Source of the DNA: Chitinophaga agrisoli
Lineage (GTDB): Bacteria > Bacteroidota > Bacteroidia > Chitinophagales > Chitinophagaceae
Assembly (NCBI RefSeq): GCF_008386695.1
Contig: NZ_VUOC01000004.1
Location: 2,888,574 to 2,952,573, forward strand
Reading direction: 5' to 3'
Length of the DNA stretch: 64,000 bases
A program made the translations under genes and the position numbers. The notes under the pieces were generated by a model. That model was not told the DNA's origin. It was given only the letters and a program-made list of their open reading frames with translations, and made no database searches. Numbering within the stretch: the stretch's first letter is position 1; the number at the start of each line of letters is the position of its first letter. This document shows positions 50,936 through 61,031 of this stretch, in pieces.

Positions 50936-52045
50936 ATGTTTGTGCCTAATGAACTATTCCACCAGATAGCCCTTACACAGATCTCACAGGTAGGGGATGT
51001 TACCGCAAAAAAATTAATCGATCATCTTGGCAGCGCCAGCGCTGTTTTCAAAGCAAAACAACAAACACTGGAGCGTATACCGGAAATAGGCACGGTGCGC
51101 GCAGCAGCCATTAAACGATTTAAAGGCTTTAAGCGCATAGAAGAAGAGCTCTGTTTTATAGAACGGTATAAGATCCAGCCTGTTTTCTATACAGATACCG
51201 CCTATCCGCGCAGGCTGCGCGATTGTTACGATAGCCCCCTGCTATTGTATTTTAAAGGAACAGCAGACCTGAATGCCACGCATTTCGTTAACATTATCGG
51301 TACCCGTAATCCCAGCCGTTACGGGCGGGAGATCTGCGAGCGGCTGGTGGCAGAGCTGGCAGCCCATAACATCACCATTGTGAGCGGGCTGGCCTATGGC
51401 ATAGATATACTGGCGCACAAAGCCGCGCTGCAACAGGAGCTGCCAACCATTGGCGTATTAGCGCATGGCCTGGATCGTATCTACCCCGCGGTGCACAAAC
51501 ATACGGCGGCAGCCATGCTGGAAAACGGCGGGCTGCTTACGGATTTTATCAGCCAAACCAACCCAGATAAACAAAACTTTCCTAAACGTAACCGTATTGT
51601 AGCCGGCATGTGCGATGCCACTATCGTTATTGAAACCGGCTTGTATGGCGGCTCGCTGATCACCGCAGATATAGCCAACAGCTATAATCGTGATGTCTTC
51701 GCCATCCCCGGCCGGATAGGTGATGATACCTCTGCCGGTTGCCACCACCTGATCAAAACACATCGTGCCCAGCTGGTCACCAATGCAGCAGATATCCTGG
51801 AGTTAATGGGCTGGCAGCCTGTAAAAAAGCCGGCAGCCGTGCAGCAACGGGCCCTGTTTGTGTCCCTGAGCCAGGAAGAGCAATTGGTAATGGCCGCCTT
51901 TCATGAGCAGCCGGAACAGCATATTGATGATATAGCCCGCTCCTGCCGGCTGCCTGGCAGCCTCCTGAACAACGTGCTCATGCAGCTGGAAATACACTGT
52001 ATGGTCAAAAGCATGCCCGGCCAAAAATACCAGTATATGGGGTAA
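50936..52045 (+). CDS. dprA: DNA-processing protein DprA/Smf
   Basis: 369 residues. N-terminal helix-hairpin-helix/SAM region (LTQISQVGDVTAKKLIDHLG), Rossmann-like DprA core (IGTRNPSRYGREICERL, IVSGLAYGIDILAHKAAL, FPKRNRIVAGMCDATIVIE, TADIANSYNRDVFAIPGRI) and a C-terminal winged helix (about 310-369, IDDIARSCRLPGSLLNNVL). DprA loads RecA on single-stranded DNA taken up in transformation. It is kept in most bacteria; other competence genes are not in view. Monocistronic. Confidence 0.94.
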   Translation: MFVPNELFHQIALTQISQVGDVTAKKLIDHLGSASAVFKAKQQTLERIPEIGTVRAAAIKRFKGFKRIEEELCFIERYKIQPVFYTDTAYPRRLRDCYDSPLLLYFKGTADLNATHFVNIIGTRNPSRYGREICERLVAELAAHNITIVSGLAYGIDILAHKAALQQELPTIGVLAHGLDRIYPAVHKHTAAAMLENGGLLTDFISQTNPDKQNFPKRNRIVAGMCDATIVIETGLYGGSLITADIANSYNRDVFAIPGRIGDDTSAGCHHLIKTHRAQLVTNAADILELMGWQPVKKPAAVQQRALFVSLSQEEQLVMAAFHEQPEQHIDDIARSCRLPGSLLNNVLMQLEIHCMVKSMPGQKYQYMG

Positions 52046-52158
52046 AACTGCTATAAGGTGGCTCAAACGCATCCCCACCCACACCAAAAATACCGATTGG
52101 TATAGATTATCTCTATGTCAATATAGAAAACGCGTTTTTCTAATTCCGCAAATAAGCG

Positions 52159-52166
52159 TACATTTG
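52159..52166 (+). promoter_or_regulatory. -7 box of guaB
   Basis: TACATTTG, exact match, 37 bp before the ATG at 52204. Confidence 0.5.
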
Positions 52167-52203
52167 CGTGCAATTATTTTTAAACAGCTCAAATAATTGC
52201 AAC

Positions 52204-53676
52204 ATGCCTGCGGGAAAATCCAAACCGAAATTTGTAGATGACGGCCTTACATTTGACGATGTACTCCTGGTCCCGGCCTATTCTGAAGTATTACCGAAAG
52301 AAGTAAACATCTCCACCCAACTTACCAAGCAATTAAAGCTCAACATACCTATGGTATCTGCTGCCATGGATACGGTTACAGAAGCCAACCTGGCTATTGC
52401 ATTGGCAAGGGAAGGCGGCATAGGTATACTGCACAAGAATATGTCCATAGAGAAACAGGCGGAGCTGGTGCGCCGGGTGAAACGTAGTGACAACGGCCTG
52501 ATACTGGATCCCATTACCCTGCAAGCCAACGCTACTATAGGCCAGGCATTGCAGCTGATGAAGGAGAACAGTATTGGTGGTATTCCCATTGTAGATGAGA
52601 ACAAGAACCTGGCAGGCATCCTGACAAACCGCGATCTTCGCTTTGAAAAGAACATGAAACGCCTGGTGAGCGAAGTAATGACCAGGGACAACCTGGTTAC
52701 CGCTCCGGAAGGCACTGATCTGAGGAAAGCAGAGAAGATACTCCAAAACAATAAGATCGAGAAACTGCCCGTAGTAAGCAAACAGGGCAAACTGGTGGGC
52801 CTCATCACTTACCGTGATATCCTGCAGCTGACAAGCTATCCCAACGCTATAAAAGACGAATACGGCCGCCTGCTGGTTGGCGCCGCACTGGGTATCACCC
52901 CGGACGTGCTGGACAGGGCACAGGCGCTGATAAACGTTGGCGTAGACGTAGTTTGCCTGGACAGCTCCCATGGACATTCCATAGCGGTGCTGAACAGCCT
53001 GAAGAAATTGAAGAAAGCCTTCCCGAAATTGCAGGTAATTGCTGGTAACGTAGCTACCGGCGATGGCGCCAAAGCCCTGGTAGAAGCTGGCGCAGACGCG
53101 GTGAAAGTAGGCGTAGGACCTGGTTCCATCTGTACTACCCGTGTAGTAACAGGCGCAGGTTTTCCGCAGCTGTCCGCCATCCTGAATGCCGCTGAGGCAA
53201 TTAAGAAATCTGGCGTACCGGTGATCGCAGACGGTGGTATCCGCTACACGGGCGATATGGTAAAAGCCCTTGCAGCAGGCGCTTCCTGCATCATGGCTGG
53301 TTCTATATTTGCCGGCGTAGAAGAAAGCCCCGGAGAAACGATCATCTACGAAGGACGTAAATTCAAATCCTACCGCGGTATGGGCTCTGTTGAGGCCATG
53401 GTGGAAGGCAGCAAGGACCGTTACTTCCAGGATGAAGACGATATCAAGAAACTGGTACCGGAAGGTATCGTAGGCCGGGTACCTTACAAAGGCACACTCA
53501 CAGAAGTGATTGCGCAGTTTGTAGGCGGTTTACGCGCTGGTATGGGACTTACAGGTTCCAAAGATATGAAGGCGTTGCAGGCAGCACAGTTCATCAAGAT
53601 CTCTCCTGCTACTGTAAAAGAAAATCACCCGCATGATGTGGTGATCACCAAAGAGGCGCCAAATTATAGCCGCTAG
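52204..53676 (+). CDS. guaB: Inosine-5'-monophosphate dehydrogenase
   Basis: 490 residues from ATG at 52204 ([20 protein letters not shown]); the frame upstream overlaps the promoter. Oxidises IMP to XMP, the first step to GMP. The catalytic loop [15 protein letters not shown] contains the active Cys; [20 protein letters not shown] binds phosphate; [14 protein letters not shown] and the RVPYKG flap follow. A CBS pair (about 95-215, nucleotide-sensing) interrupts the barrel as usual. Own promoter and strong terminator. Confidence 0.97.
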   Translation: MPAGKSKPKFVDDGLTFDDVLLVPAYSEVLPKEVNISTQLTKQLKLNIPMVSAAMDTVTEANLAIALAREGGIGILHKNMSIEKQAELVRRVKRSDNGLILDPITLQANATIGQALQLMKENSIGGIPIVDENKNLAGILTNRDLRFEKNMKRLVSEVMTRDNLVTAPEGTDLRKAEKILQNNKIEKLPVVSKQGKLVGLITYRDILQLTSYPNAIKDEYGRLLVGAALGITPDVLDRAQALINVGVDVVCLDSSHGHSIAVLNSLKKLKKAFPKLQVIAGNVATGDGAKALVEAGADAVKVGVGPGSICTTRVVTGAGFPQLSAILNAAEAIKKSGVPVIADGGIRYTGDMVKALAAGASCIMAGSIFAGVEESPGETIIYEGRKFKSYRGMGSVEAMVEGSKDRYFQDEDDIKKLVPEGIVGRVPYKGTLTEVIAQFVGGLRAGMGLTGSKDMKALQAAQFIKISPATVKENHPHDVVITKEAPNYSR

Positions 53677-53724
53677 CTTTTAACCGTTAGCACATGCAAT
53701 TATTGAGATATCTATATGATATAT

Positions 53725-53757
53725 AAAAGGGCCGGGATTATTCCCGGCCTTTTTTTA
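53725..53757 (+). terminator. Intrinsic terminator of guaB
   Basis: GGCCGGGA (53730-53737) pairs with TCCCGGCC (53742-53749), loop 4 nt, followed by seven T. Flanking A-run and T-run extend the stem. Confidence 0.92.
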
Positions 53758-53827
53758 TGCCCCACAGCGGCCGCGGACAATGTTCTCCCCTCCATCGATT
53801 TTTCATGTGCCGTTAACATCAATAGCT

Positions 53828-53835
53828 TATTTTTG
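53828..53835 (+). promoter_or_regulatory. -7 box of lnt
   Basis: TATTTTTG, exact match, 23 bp before the ATG at 53859. -33 TTG not evident. Confidence 0.45.
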
Positions 53836-53858
53836 GACACTATAGCATTACATATTTT

Positions 53859-55496
53859 ATGGCTAAACGTAGTATCCATCGGCTCCTTCCTTCGCTGCTG
53901 GCCATTTCCAGCGGCTTATTGCTGTGGGCGGCATGGCCCACTTCACCGCTTACCCTGCTTGTTTTTATTGCTTTTATACCGCTGCTGTATTTAACAGATC
54001 TGGTGCAAAACCGCTGGGTCTATTTTGGTTGCGTATACCTGGCAATGGTGATATGGAACGTTGCCACCACCTGGTGGGTGGGCAATACGCCGTTACCGGC
54101 CAGCGGTATTGCGGCCAATACCATCAATGCGCTGATCATGTGTGTGCCCTGGCTGGGCTTTAAAAATAGCCGCAAACGTTTTGGCGTTACCGGCAGCTAT
54201 GTAGCCCTGATCGTATACTGGTTAACGTTTGAATATATTCATCTGAACTGGGAGCTGAGCTGGCCCTGGCTAACCCTGGGTAATATCTTTGCCATGCACC
54301 CCAACTGGGTACAATGGTATGAATACACCGGCGCCAGCGGCGGCACATTGTGGATCCTGGTGGCCAATATAGCGCTGTACAGCTTTTGGCGGCAGCGGAA
54401 AACACTGCAGGCAGTGCCCCTGGGCGCCTATATATGGAAATCAGGCGGGAAACCTATAGCAGTCATCATTGTGCCGTTTTTATTCAGCCTGATGGTCGGG
54501 TTTAAAAGCAGTGCGGATACATCACGGGGAAAACCGCTTTCTATAGTGATCGTGCAGCCCAATATCGACCCTTATGATAAATTTGCCGATGGGGCGGAAA
54601 ACCTGCAGCTGGAGAAATTCCTGTCGCTTACCCGGCAGCAGGTAGACAGCAATACCGCTTATATCGTATGGCCGGAGACCGCGCTGTTCCCGCATGGCGC
54701 CTGGGAACATCAGCTCAACGAGCAACCTGCCGTGCAGGCTATCCGTCAGCTGCTGCGCCAATATCCCAAAGCAAAACTGATCACGGGGGCCACTACCCTC
54801 AAACGTTATATGAGCAAGGACGAAGCCCCCTACTCTGCCCGGCCGCTGGAAGGCGGCGTTTATTTTGACGCCTTTAATACCGGCCTGCAGATAGATACTT
54901 CCAGTGCCATACAGATCTATCATAAATCCAAACTGGTGCCGGGCGTAGAGCTGGTCCCCTATTCCCGTTACCTCACCTTTATGGAGAGCTGGGCATTGGA
55001 TATGGGTGGCATCACCGGCAGCTACGGACGTACACCCGGTGTGGAAGTACTGGAAAACACAAACGAACACATTAAGGCATTTCCCACTATATGTTATGAG
55101 TCCATTTACGGGGAGTTCATTGCGGAACATGTGCGCCTGGGCGCTAACCTGTTATTCATTATCACTAACGACGGCTGGTGGGGTAATACAGAAGGCCACC
55201 GCCAGCACCTGCAATACGCCCGGCTGCGGGCTATTGAAACGCGGCGCTGGATCGCGCGCAGCGCCAATACAGGCGTTTCCTGCTTTGTGGACCCCATGGG
55301 CAACATAAAGCTGGCCCAGCCGTACTGGGAAGAAGCGGTTATAAAAAGCACTGTAACACCGGGCAATACTTTTACGTTCTATGTGCAATACGGCGATCTC
55401 CTGTCAAAGGGAGCGGTGATATTTTGTATCTTGTTAATAGTTTACTCCATTATTCTACGATTTACGAACAGGAAACCATATGTGGAAGGAAATTAA
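53859..55496 (+). CDS. lnt: Apolipoprotein N-acyltransferase
   Basis: 545 residues. Membrane helices in the first 215 residues and one at the C-terminus, with a nitrilase-like catalytic domain between (about 225-505). The triad is visible: E273 in VWPETALFP, K358 in HKSKLVPGVELVP and C412 in ICYESIYGEF. Adds the third acyl chain to the N-terminal Cys of lipoproteins on the periplasmic face. The last 17 bp overlap the next gene, pointing to translational coupling. Confidence 0.94.
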   Translation: MAKRSIHRLLPSLLAISSGLLLWAAWPTSPLTLLVFIAFIPLLYLTDLVQNRWVYFGCVYLAMVIWNVATTWWVGNTPLPASGIAANTINALIMCVPWLGFKNSRKRFGVTGSYVALIVYWLTFEYIHLNWELSWPWLTLGNIFAMHPNWVQWYEYTGASGGTLWILVANIALYSFWRQRKTLQAVPLGAYIWKSGGKPIAVIIVPFLFSLMVGFKSSADTSRGKPLSIVIVQPNIDPYDKFADGAENLQLEKFLSLTRQQVDSNTAYIVWPETALFPHGAWEHQLNEQPAVQAIRQLLRQYPKAKLITGATTLKRYMSKDEAPYSARPLEGGVYFDAFNTGLQIDTSSAIQIYHKSKLVPGVELVPYSRYLTFMESWALDMGGITGSYGRTPGVEVLENTNEHIKAFPTICYESIYGEFIAEHVRLGANLLFIITNDGWWGNTEGHRQHLQYARLRAIETRRWIARSANTGVSCFVDPMGNIKLAQPYWEEAVIKSTVTPGNTFTFYVQYGDLLSKGAVIFCILLIVYSIILRFTNRKPYVEGN

Positions 55497-56277
55497 CAGT
55501 CAAAATGCTATCGGCGCTTACCAGGTAACAGGCGAAGGCGTGCCCCTCGTGCTGATACACGGATTCCCGGAGAACAGCACAGTATGGGCACGGCAGCAAA
55601 GCAACCTCCGGGAACATTACTGCGTAATCATTCCGGACCTGCCGGGCAGCGGCAATTCACCGCTTACCTACCCGCTGAGTATAGACAGCATGGCAGATTT
55701 CGTACACGCCATCCTGTTAGCAGAAGGGATAGATAAGGCGGTGATCGCAGGACACTCAATGGGCGGATATGTAGCCCTTGCCTTTGCGGAAAAATATCCT
55801 GACCAGGTGCTGGGCCTGGGCCTCGTACACTCCACCGCCGCAGCGGATACAGAAGAGAAAAAAGAAGCGCGCCGTAAATCCATTAAACTGATGGAGCAAT
55901 ACGGCAGCGAAGCATTTATAAGGCAAACAGTCCCTAACATGTTCAGCCCTGTTACTAAAACTAAGCAACCGGCGCTGATAGAGGAATTGGTACAAATGGG
56001 CATGTTATGCCGCGTGGAAGCCCTGATAGCCTATTATGAAGCCATGATACACCGGCCGGACCGTAAAGCGGTGCTGCAAAAGGCAAATACGCCGGTGCTG
56101 TTTGTAATGGGGAAAGATGATAATGCCGTACCTATGGACAGCGTGCTGCCGCAGGTAACCCTCCCTACCCGGAGCAGTATCCATATCCTGGAAAATACTG
56201 GTCATATGGGCATGTGGGAAAAGGCGGAAGTGATCACCCTGGTGCTGCGGCAGTTTGTGGAGTTTTGCCAGCTTTGA
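55480..56277 (+). CDS. Alpha/beta-fold hydrolase
   Basis: 265 residues. Oxyanion turn HGFPEN (27-32), nucleophile elbow GHSMGG with S93, acid in VMGKDDNAVP and histidine in ENTGHMGMWEKAE near residue 242. No signal peptide. The fold covers esterases, epoxide hydrolases and C-C hydrolases; the substrate is not readable. It starts inside lnt (17-bp overlap, other frame), so it is made from the same mRNA. Confidence 0.9.
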   Translation: MWKEINSQNAIGAYQVTGEGVPLVLIHGFPENSTVWARQQSNLREHYCVIIPDLPGSGNSPLTYPLSIDSMADFVHAILLAEGIDKAVIAGHSMGGYVALAFAEKYPDQVLGLGLVHSTAAADTEEKKEARRKSIKLMEQYGSEAFIRQTVPNMFSPVTKTKQPALIEELVQMGMLCRVEALIAYYEAMIHRPDRKAVLQKANTPVLFVMGKDDNAVPMDSVLPQVTLPTRSSIHILENTGHMGMWEKAEVITLVLRQFVEFCQL

Positions 56278-56312
56278 GATTAACGTTCACCAAATAAATA
56301 TTAACCCGCTAC

Positions 56313-58958
56313 GTGAAACATCTTTCGTTGCTGATGATATGCCTTGCCTGCGTGTGCATAACACGGGCGTCCCATATTATAGGGGGAGAGATGTACTATC
56401 GTTACCTCGGTTCCGGCGGTGCAGGGCAAAGCCGGTACCATATCACCCTGAAGCTTTTCCGGGTATGCGGCCAGAGCGATCCCACCGTAGCATTGATGCC
56501 ACCCAGCGTTTACTTCGCCATTTTCAGCAAGGATAACGGCAGCCGCATTAACACGCCGCTGGTAGCCCGGAACAAGGCGCTGGATAAGACCGTTACCTCT
56601 GCCCTGGTAGACCCCTGTATTGTAAACCCTCCCAGCGTATGTTTTGAGATCGGCATTTTTGAAACGGATGTTACCGTGCCGGATAATGACGGGGGCTATA
56701 CAGTATCCTTCCAGAGCTGCTGCCGCGATAATTTCATTGAGAATGTAGTGGATACCCGCGTGCCGGGTGATAATAACCGCCCTGGTAACGGCGCTACCTA
56801 TTATGCCGAGCTGCCCGGCCGTAACAGCGGTATCATCGGCAGCTCCAGCCCGGTGTTTGCCAAAGACCAGGCGGTAGTAATATGCGCCGGTAAGAAATTC
56901 AGTTATGATTTTTCTGCCATGGACCCGGACGGCGACCGGCTGGAATATAGCTTCTGCGACGCCTATGGCGGGGGACAAACCACCAATCAAAGCGGCATAC
57001 CGCCTATTGCCGCAGGCCCTCCTTACGGCAGTTTGCCTTACAAGAATCCTTATTCCGGTGGTAACCCTTTAGGCGCCAGCGCTTTCATCGACCCTAATAC
57101 CGGCATTATCTCCGGCGTAGCGCCGCCGCCAGGCAAATATGTGATCACCGTATGCGTACGTGAATTCCGGAACAACCAGTTGATAGGCGTGCACCGCAAG
57201 GATTTTCACGTAACAGTGACCACCTGTACCCGCCTGGTAACAGCGGCCATGCCGGATAAATATGCGGACTGTAATGGGTATACGATCAACTTCCTTAATA
57301 ACAGTACCCCGGGCAAGACCTATTTCTGGGATTTTGGCGATGGCGATACCCTCACCACTACCAGCACAGGCGCCTTACAACATACTTACCGCGCGGATGG
57401 CGTATATACCGTAAAACTGATCGTGGACCGCCATAGCAGCTGCGGCGACAGCGCCCTGGCCACAGTGTACGTGTACCCGCAGCTGCGGCCGGATTTTAGC
57501 TTTAGCGGCCTGTGTACCAATACAAATACGCGTTTCCAGAACACCTCCACCACCACCGGCCGTACAGATGTTATCAACTATTACCGCTGGGATTTTGGAG
57601 ATGGCAATGCCACTAATGATACCTCCCTGCTAAGCAATCCTGCTTATCAATACCCGGCGGCCGGCAAATACAATGTGCAGCTATTTATACGCACCCGTAA
57701 TGGCTGCGAGCGTACCATATTTGATACCGTCTCCATCTACGACAAACCACCGCTGTTCACCACCAGCGATACGCCTATATGCCGCAATGATGCCCTGCAA
57801 TTAAGGGCCTCCAGCATTACGCCCGGCTCTTTTACATGGACGCCCAATAACTACTATATAACCGGCGCCAATACCGCCACTCCCACCGTGAGCCCGCAGC
57901 TGGATACGGCCTATACCGTTACCTTCAGCGATGGCACAGGCTGCGTGAACAGTCAGCGGGTGGCGATTGATGTAAAGGATTTCCTGCTGGTGCGCGCCAT
58001 GCCTGACAGCACCGTTTGCACCGGCGATACCATCAAACTGCAATCAATGGCGGACGGGCCTTACCAGTTTACCTGGTGGGATCTGAATACCAATACCATC
58101 GTGGGCGACAAACTTATTTCGCCGGTAGTGCCGCTACCGCCCAGTTCCTCCTATGGTATACAGGTAACGCTGGGCTCCTGTACCGCATGGGATTCTCTGA
58201 ACCTGAAAGTAGTAGACCCGCCAAAGGCTTTTGCCGGTAATGATACTACCATCTGTTATGGCGACCAGATCACCTTAAGGGCCACTGGCGGCAGCATTTA
58301 CCAGTGGACGCCAACCAACCTGGTAAACAGTCCCACGCGGTCCATAACCACTACCCGGCCTACCGCCACTACCGATTTTATTGTAACGGTGAGGGATGTA
58401 CTGGGCTGTCCCAAACCGGTGAACGATACCGTACAGATAACCGTAATACCGCCAGTGCCGGCTTTTGCGGGCAACGATACCATCCTGATAAAGGATCTGC
58501 CTTTCCGGCTGCATGCCACTGGCGGCGTACGGTATGTATGGACGCCGGTAGACGGGTTGGATAACCCTGCCATTGACTCCCCACTGACCAATATTAACCG
58601 CGATTTTGTCTATACCGTTACGGTGTATACTCCCGAAGGCTGTCATGGTACAGACGATATACGCCTCCGTTTTATCGTGGGCCCGGATATTTATATCCCC
58701 ACCGGTTTCTCGCCTAACGGGGATGGCCTGAACGATGTTTTCCGTCCGCTGCCGGTAGGCATTGTGCACATGGACTTCTTCCGGGTGTTTGACCGCTGGG
58801 GTAAACTGATGTATACCAACGTGGAATATATGAAAGGTTGGGATGGTACGTTTGGCGGACAACCTGCTGCAATTGGCACTTATGTTTGGGTAGTACAAGG
58901 CCAGGATATACATGGAAACACCGTTTTGCGCAAAGGCACTGTAACCCTTGTACGGTAA
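56313..58958 (+). CDS. T9SS type B cargo protein with PKD domains (SHIIGGEM family, 881 aa)
   Basis: Starts at GTG (56313), giving the leader MKHLSLLMICLACVCITRA and then SHIIGGEMYYRYLG, a common mature N-terminus of secreted Bacteroidota proteins. An N-terminal cadherin/PKD-like part (to about 300), PKD domains with FWDFGDGDT and RWDFGDGNA (about 315-480), two or more Ig-like repeats with AGNDTTICYGD, and the sorting domain (IPTGFSPNGDGLNDV to the end), which directs export by the T9SS and attachment to the surface. Cysteine pairs suggest disulfides. Starts 35 bp after the hydrolase gene. Paralogue of the next gene. Confidence 0.9.
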   Translation: MKHLSLLMICLACVCITRASHIIGGEMYYRYLGSGGAGQSRYHITLKLFRVCGQSDPTVALMPPSVYFAIFSKDNGSRINTPLVARNKALDKTVTSALVDPCIVNPPSVCFEIGIFETDVTVPDNDGGYTVSFQSCCRDNFIENVVDTRVPGDNNRPGNGATYYAELPGRNSGIIGSSSPVFAKDQAVVICAGKKFSYDFSAMDPDGDRLEYSFCDAYGGGQTTNQSGIPPIAAGPPYGSLPYKNPYSGGNPLGASAFIDPNTGIISGVAPPPGKYVITVCVREFRNNQLIGVHRKDFHVTVTTCTRLVTAAMPDKYADCNGYTINFLNNSTPGKTYFWDFGDGDTLTTTSTGALQHTYRADGVYTVKLIVDRHSSCGDSALATVYVYPQLRPDFSFSGLCTNTNTRFQNTSTTTGRTDVINYYRWDFGDGNATNDTSLLSNPAYQYPAAGKYNVQLFIRTRNGCERTIFDTVSIYDKPPLFTTSDTPICRNDALQLRASSITPGSFTWTPNNYYITGANTATPTVSPQLDTAYTVTFSDGTGCVNSQRVAIDVKDFLLVRAMPDSTVCTGDTIKLQSMADGPYQFTWWDLNTNTIVGDKLISPVVPLPPSSSYGIQVTLGSCTAWDSLNLKVVDPPKAFAGNDTTICYGDQITLRATGGSIYQWTPTNLVNSPTRSITTTRPTATTDFIVTVRDVLGCPKPVNDTVQITVIPPVPAFAGNDTILIKDLPFRLHATGGVRYVWTPVDGLDNPAIDSPLTNINRDFVYTVTVYTPEGCHGTDDIRLRFIVGPDIYIPTGFSPNGDGLNDVFRPLPVGIVHMDFFRVFDRWGKLMYTNVEYMKGWDGTFGGQPAAIGTYVWVVQGQDIHGNTVLRKGTVTLVR

Positions 58959-59044
58959 GGCATTGATAACTTCCCGTTAACAAAAAAATCATTTCATGGA
59001 TTGGCTGAATTTTAGTAAATTCAGAGAGGCCTGTGCCCCCATAC

Positions 59045-60961
59045 ATGAGCAAAATTTTCCTCCTCGTTCTTGGCTGCATGATCCACGTTGAAGCAGTTGC
59101 ATACCATATAATTGGCGGGGAGATGTATTATCAAACCGTAGGCTATAACGCCGCTACCGGACAATACCGGTACGCCATCACCCTCAAGCTCTACCGCGAT
59201 GCAGATTTTACCTGCGGCGACCGGCAAGGTTGCCTGGACCGTTTTGAGAATCCCGTTACCATCAACATCTACAATGCTGCCGGCCAGCGCGTAACATCCC
59301 CCGTACAGCTGTATATCCAATCCACCAAACCCATGTTCGATACGCTGAAGAATCCCTGCCTGTCGCCGCAAACGCAGCACCTGGAAGCAGCGTTCTACCG
59401 GGATACCATCAATCTTACGCCCACTTACGGAGGATATTATATTGCCTATCAGCGTTGCTGCCGCGGTGAGCACCTGGCTAATATCTACAGCTCTGAACAG
59501 GAAGGCAGCACCTATTACACGACCATCCCCGGTACCGAAAGCCGGCCCAATAATAACAGCGCTTATTTTAATAAGGATGAGGCGATCGTGATCTGCGGCA
59601 GCTTCTCTTTTGAATACGATTACGCCGCCTATGATGAAGATGGCGACAGCCTTACTTACAACCTTTGCGGCGCCTTAACCGGCGGCTCTTCCCGGAACGA
59701 GGCCAACGCCACCAACCCGCCGCCCTATAATGACCTCGTGAACTATATTCCACCCTATTCGGGCGCTAATCCCATGGGCGGTAATCCCCGCATCTCCATT
59801 GACAACAAGGGCATGCTCTCCGGCACGCCAGACCGGGTGGGCAAATATGTAGTATCCGTATGTGTAAATGAATATGACCGGGCTACCAGGCGGCTGATAG
59901 GCACCCATCATAAGGATATATTGCTCACGGTATTTAACTGCAGCTCCAACGTGCGGGCCAATCTGCAGCAGGTGCTGAATAACTGTATTGACTCCGCTGA
60001 CCTGCGCGTGGCCATTCCCAATTTCAGCAATGCAGGTTATACCTCCAGCTTCTACTGGAATTTTGGCGATGGTACTGATACCACCACCTACACTAAAGAC
60101 ATCTTCTTCCACCAATACCCCGATACAGGCAGCTATAAGCTGAAACTGGTGGTAAACCGCGGCCTGCCCTGTGTAGACAGCAGTGAAGGACTCGTAAACA
60201 ATTACCCGGGCTTACGTGCCGGCTACACCGTTATGGGCCAATGCGCCCGGAACCCGGTGCTTTTCCGGGATACCTCGTCGTATACTTACGGCAAAATCAC
60301 CGCTTATAAATGGGATATGGGCATGCCTAATGGCGCTGCCAACGGCCGGCGCATTAACTGGACCTTCCCGGAAGGCGGCGTATATACCGTTACCCTGAAC
60401 CTGGAAACGGACAAGGGTTGCAGCAAATCCTTCACGCAGAATGTCACCATGTATGAGGTAAGGCCTTTTGCCGGTAATGATACCATACTAGCCAGGGGGC
60501 AGCAATTGCCCCTGCACGGCAGCGGCGGGGAATTTTACGCCTGGCAGCCAGGTACAGGGCTTAGCGCCACCAATATCCCGGACCCGGTGGTAACCTGGGA
60601 CGAAGACATACAATACCTGCTGAAAGTATCCAACCAACAGGGCTGTGTAGGGTATGACAGCATCAGCATAAAATACTTTGCAGGCCCCGATATCTATATC
60701 CCCAATGCTTTTACCCCTAATGGCGACGGGGTGAATGACCGCTTCCGGTTTATACCGGTAGGCATTATCGAATATGATTACTTCCGTATCTATAACCGCT
60801 GGGGACAGGAAATATTCAATTCCGTTGATTTCCGCAACGGCTGGGATGGGATGGTAGGCGGGCGGCCCGCCTCTTCAGATACGTATATCTGGATCCTGTC
60901 CGGCAAGGACCTGAACGGGCAGTCCGTAGAGAAAAAGGGAACCGTTACTTTAGTCCGGTAG
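59045..60961 (+). CDS. T9SS type B cargo protein (YHIIGGEM family, 638 aa)
   Basis: 638 residues from ATG at 59045 (MSKIFLLVLGCMIHVEA). The mature start YHIIGGEMYYQTVGYNA matches that of the gene before. The same N-terminal domain (TLKLYRDADFTCGD, YQRCCRGEHLANIYS, FDYDYAAYDEDGDSLTYNLC-like region) is followed by one PKD domain (FYWNFGDGTDT), a second with KWDMG, an AGNDTILARGQ repeat and the sorting domain (IPNAFTPNGDGVNDR). Shorter version of its neighbour through loss or gain of repeats. 86 bp after the previous stop; likely one unit. Confidence 0.9.
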   Translation: MSKIFLLVLGCMIHVEAVAYHIIGGEMYYQTVGYNAATGQYRYAITLKLYRDADFTCGDRQGCLDRFENPVTINIYNAAGQRVTSPVQLYIQSTKPMFDTLKNPCLSPQTQHLEAAFYRDTINLTPTYGGYYIAYQRCCRGEHLANIYSSEQEGSTYYTTIPGTESRPNNNSAYFNKDEAIVICGSFSFEYDYAAYDEDGDSLTYNLCGALTGGSSRNEANATNPPPYNDLVNYIPPYSGANPMGGNPRISIDNKGMLSGTPDRVGKYVVSVCVNEYDRATRRLIGTHHKDILLTVFNCSSNVRANLQQVLNNCIDSADLRVAIPNFSNAGYTSSFYWNFGDGTDTTTYTKDIFFHQYPDTGSYKLKLVVNRGLPCVDSSEGLVNNYPGLRAGYTVMGQCARNPVLFRDTSSYTYGKITAYKWDMGMPNGAANGRRINWTFPEGGVYTVTLNLETDKGCSKSFTQNVTMYEVRPFAGNDTILARGQQLPLHGSGGEFYAWQPGTGLSATNIPDPVVTWDEDIQYLLKVSNQQGCVGYDSISIKYFAGPDIYIPNAFTPNGDGVNDRFRFIPVGIIEYDYFRIYNRWGQEIFNSVDFRNGWDGMVGGRPASSDTYIWILSGKDLNGQSVEKKGTVTLVR

Positions 60962-61031
60962 CCCTAACCCCATACCACTTATGCACTGCAGGCAGTATCT
61001 TAGCAGCCTCATTTCAAAAATCATCTACCCA

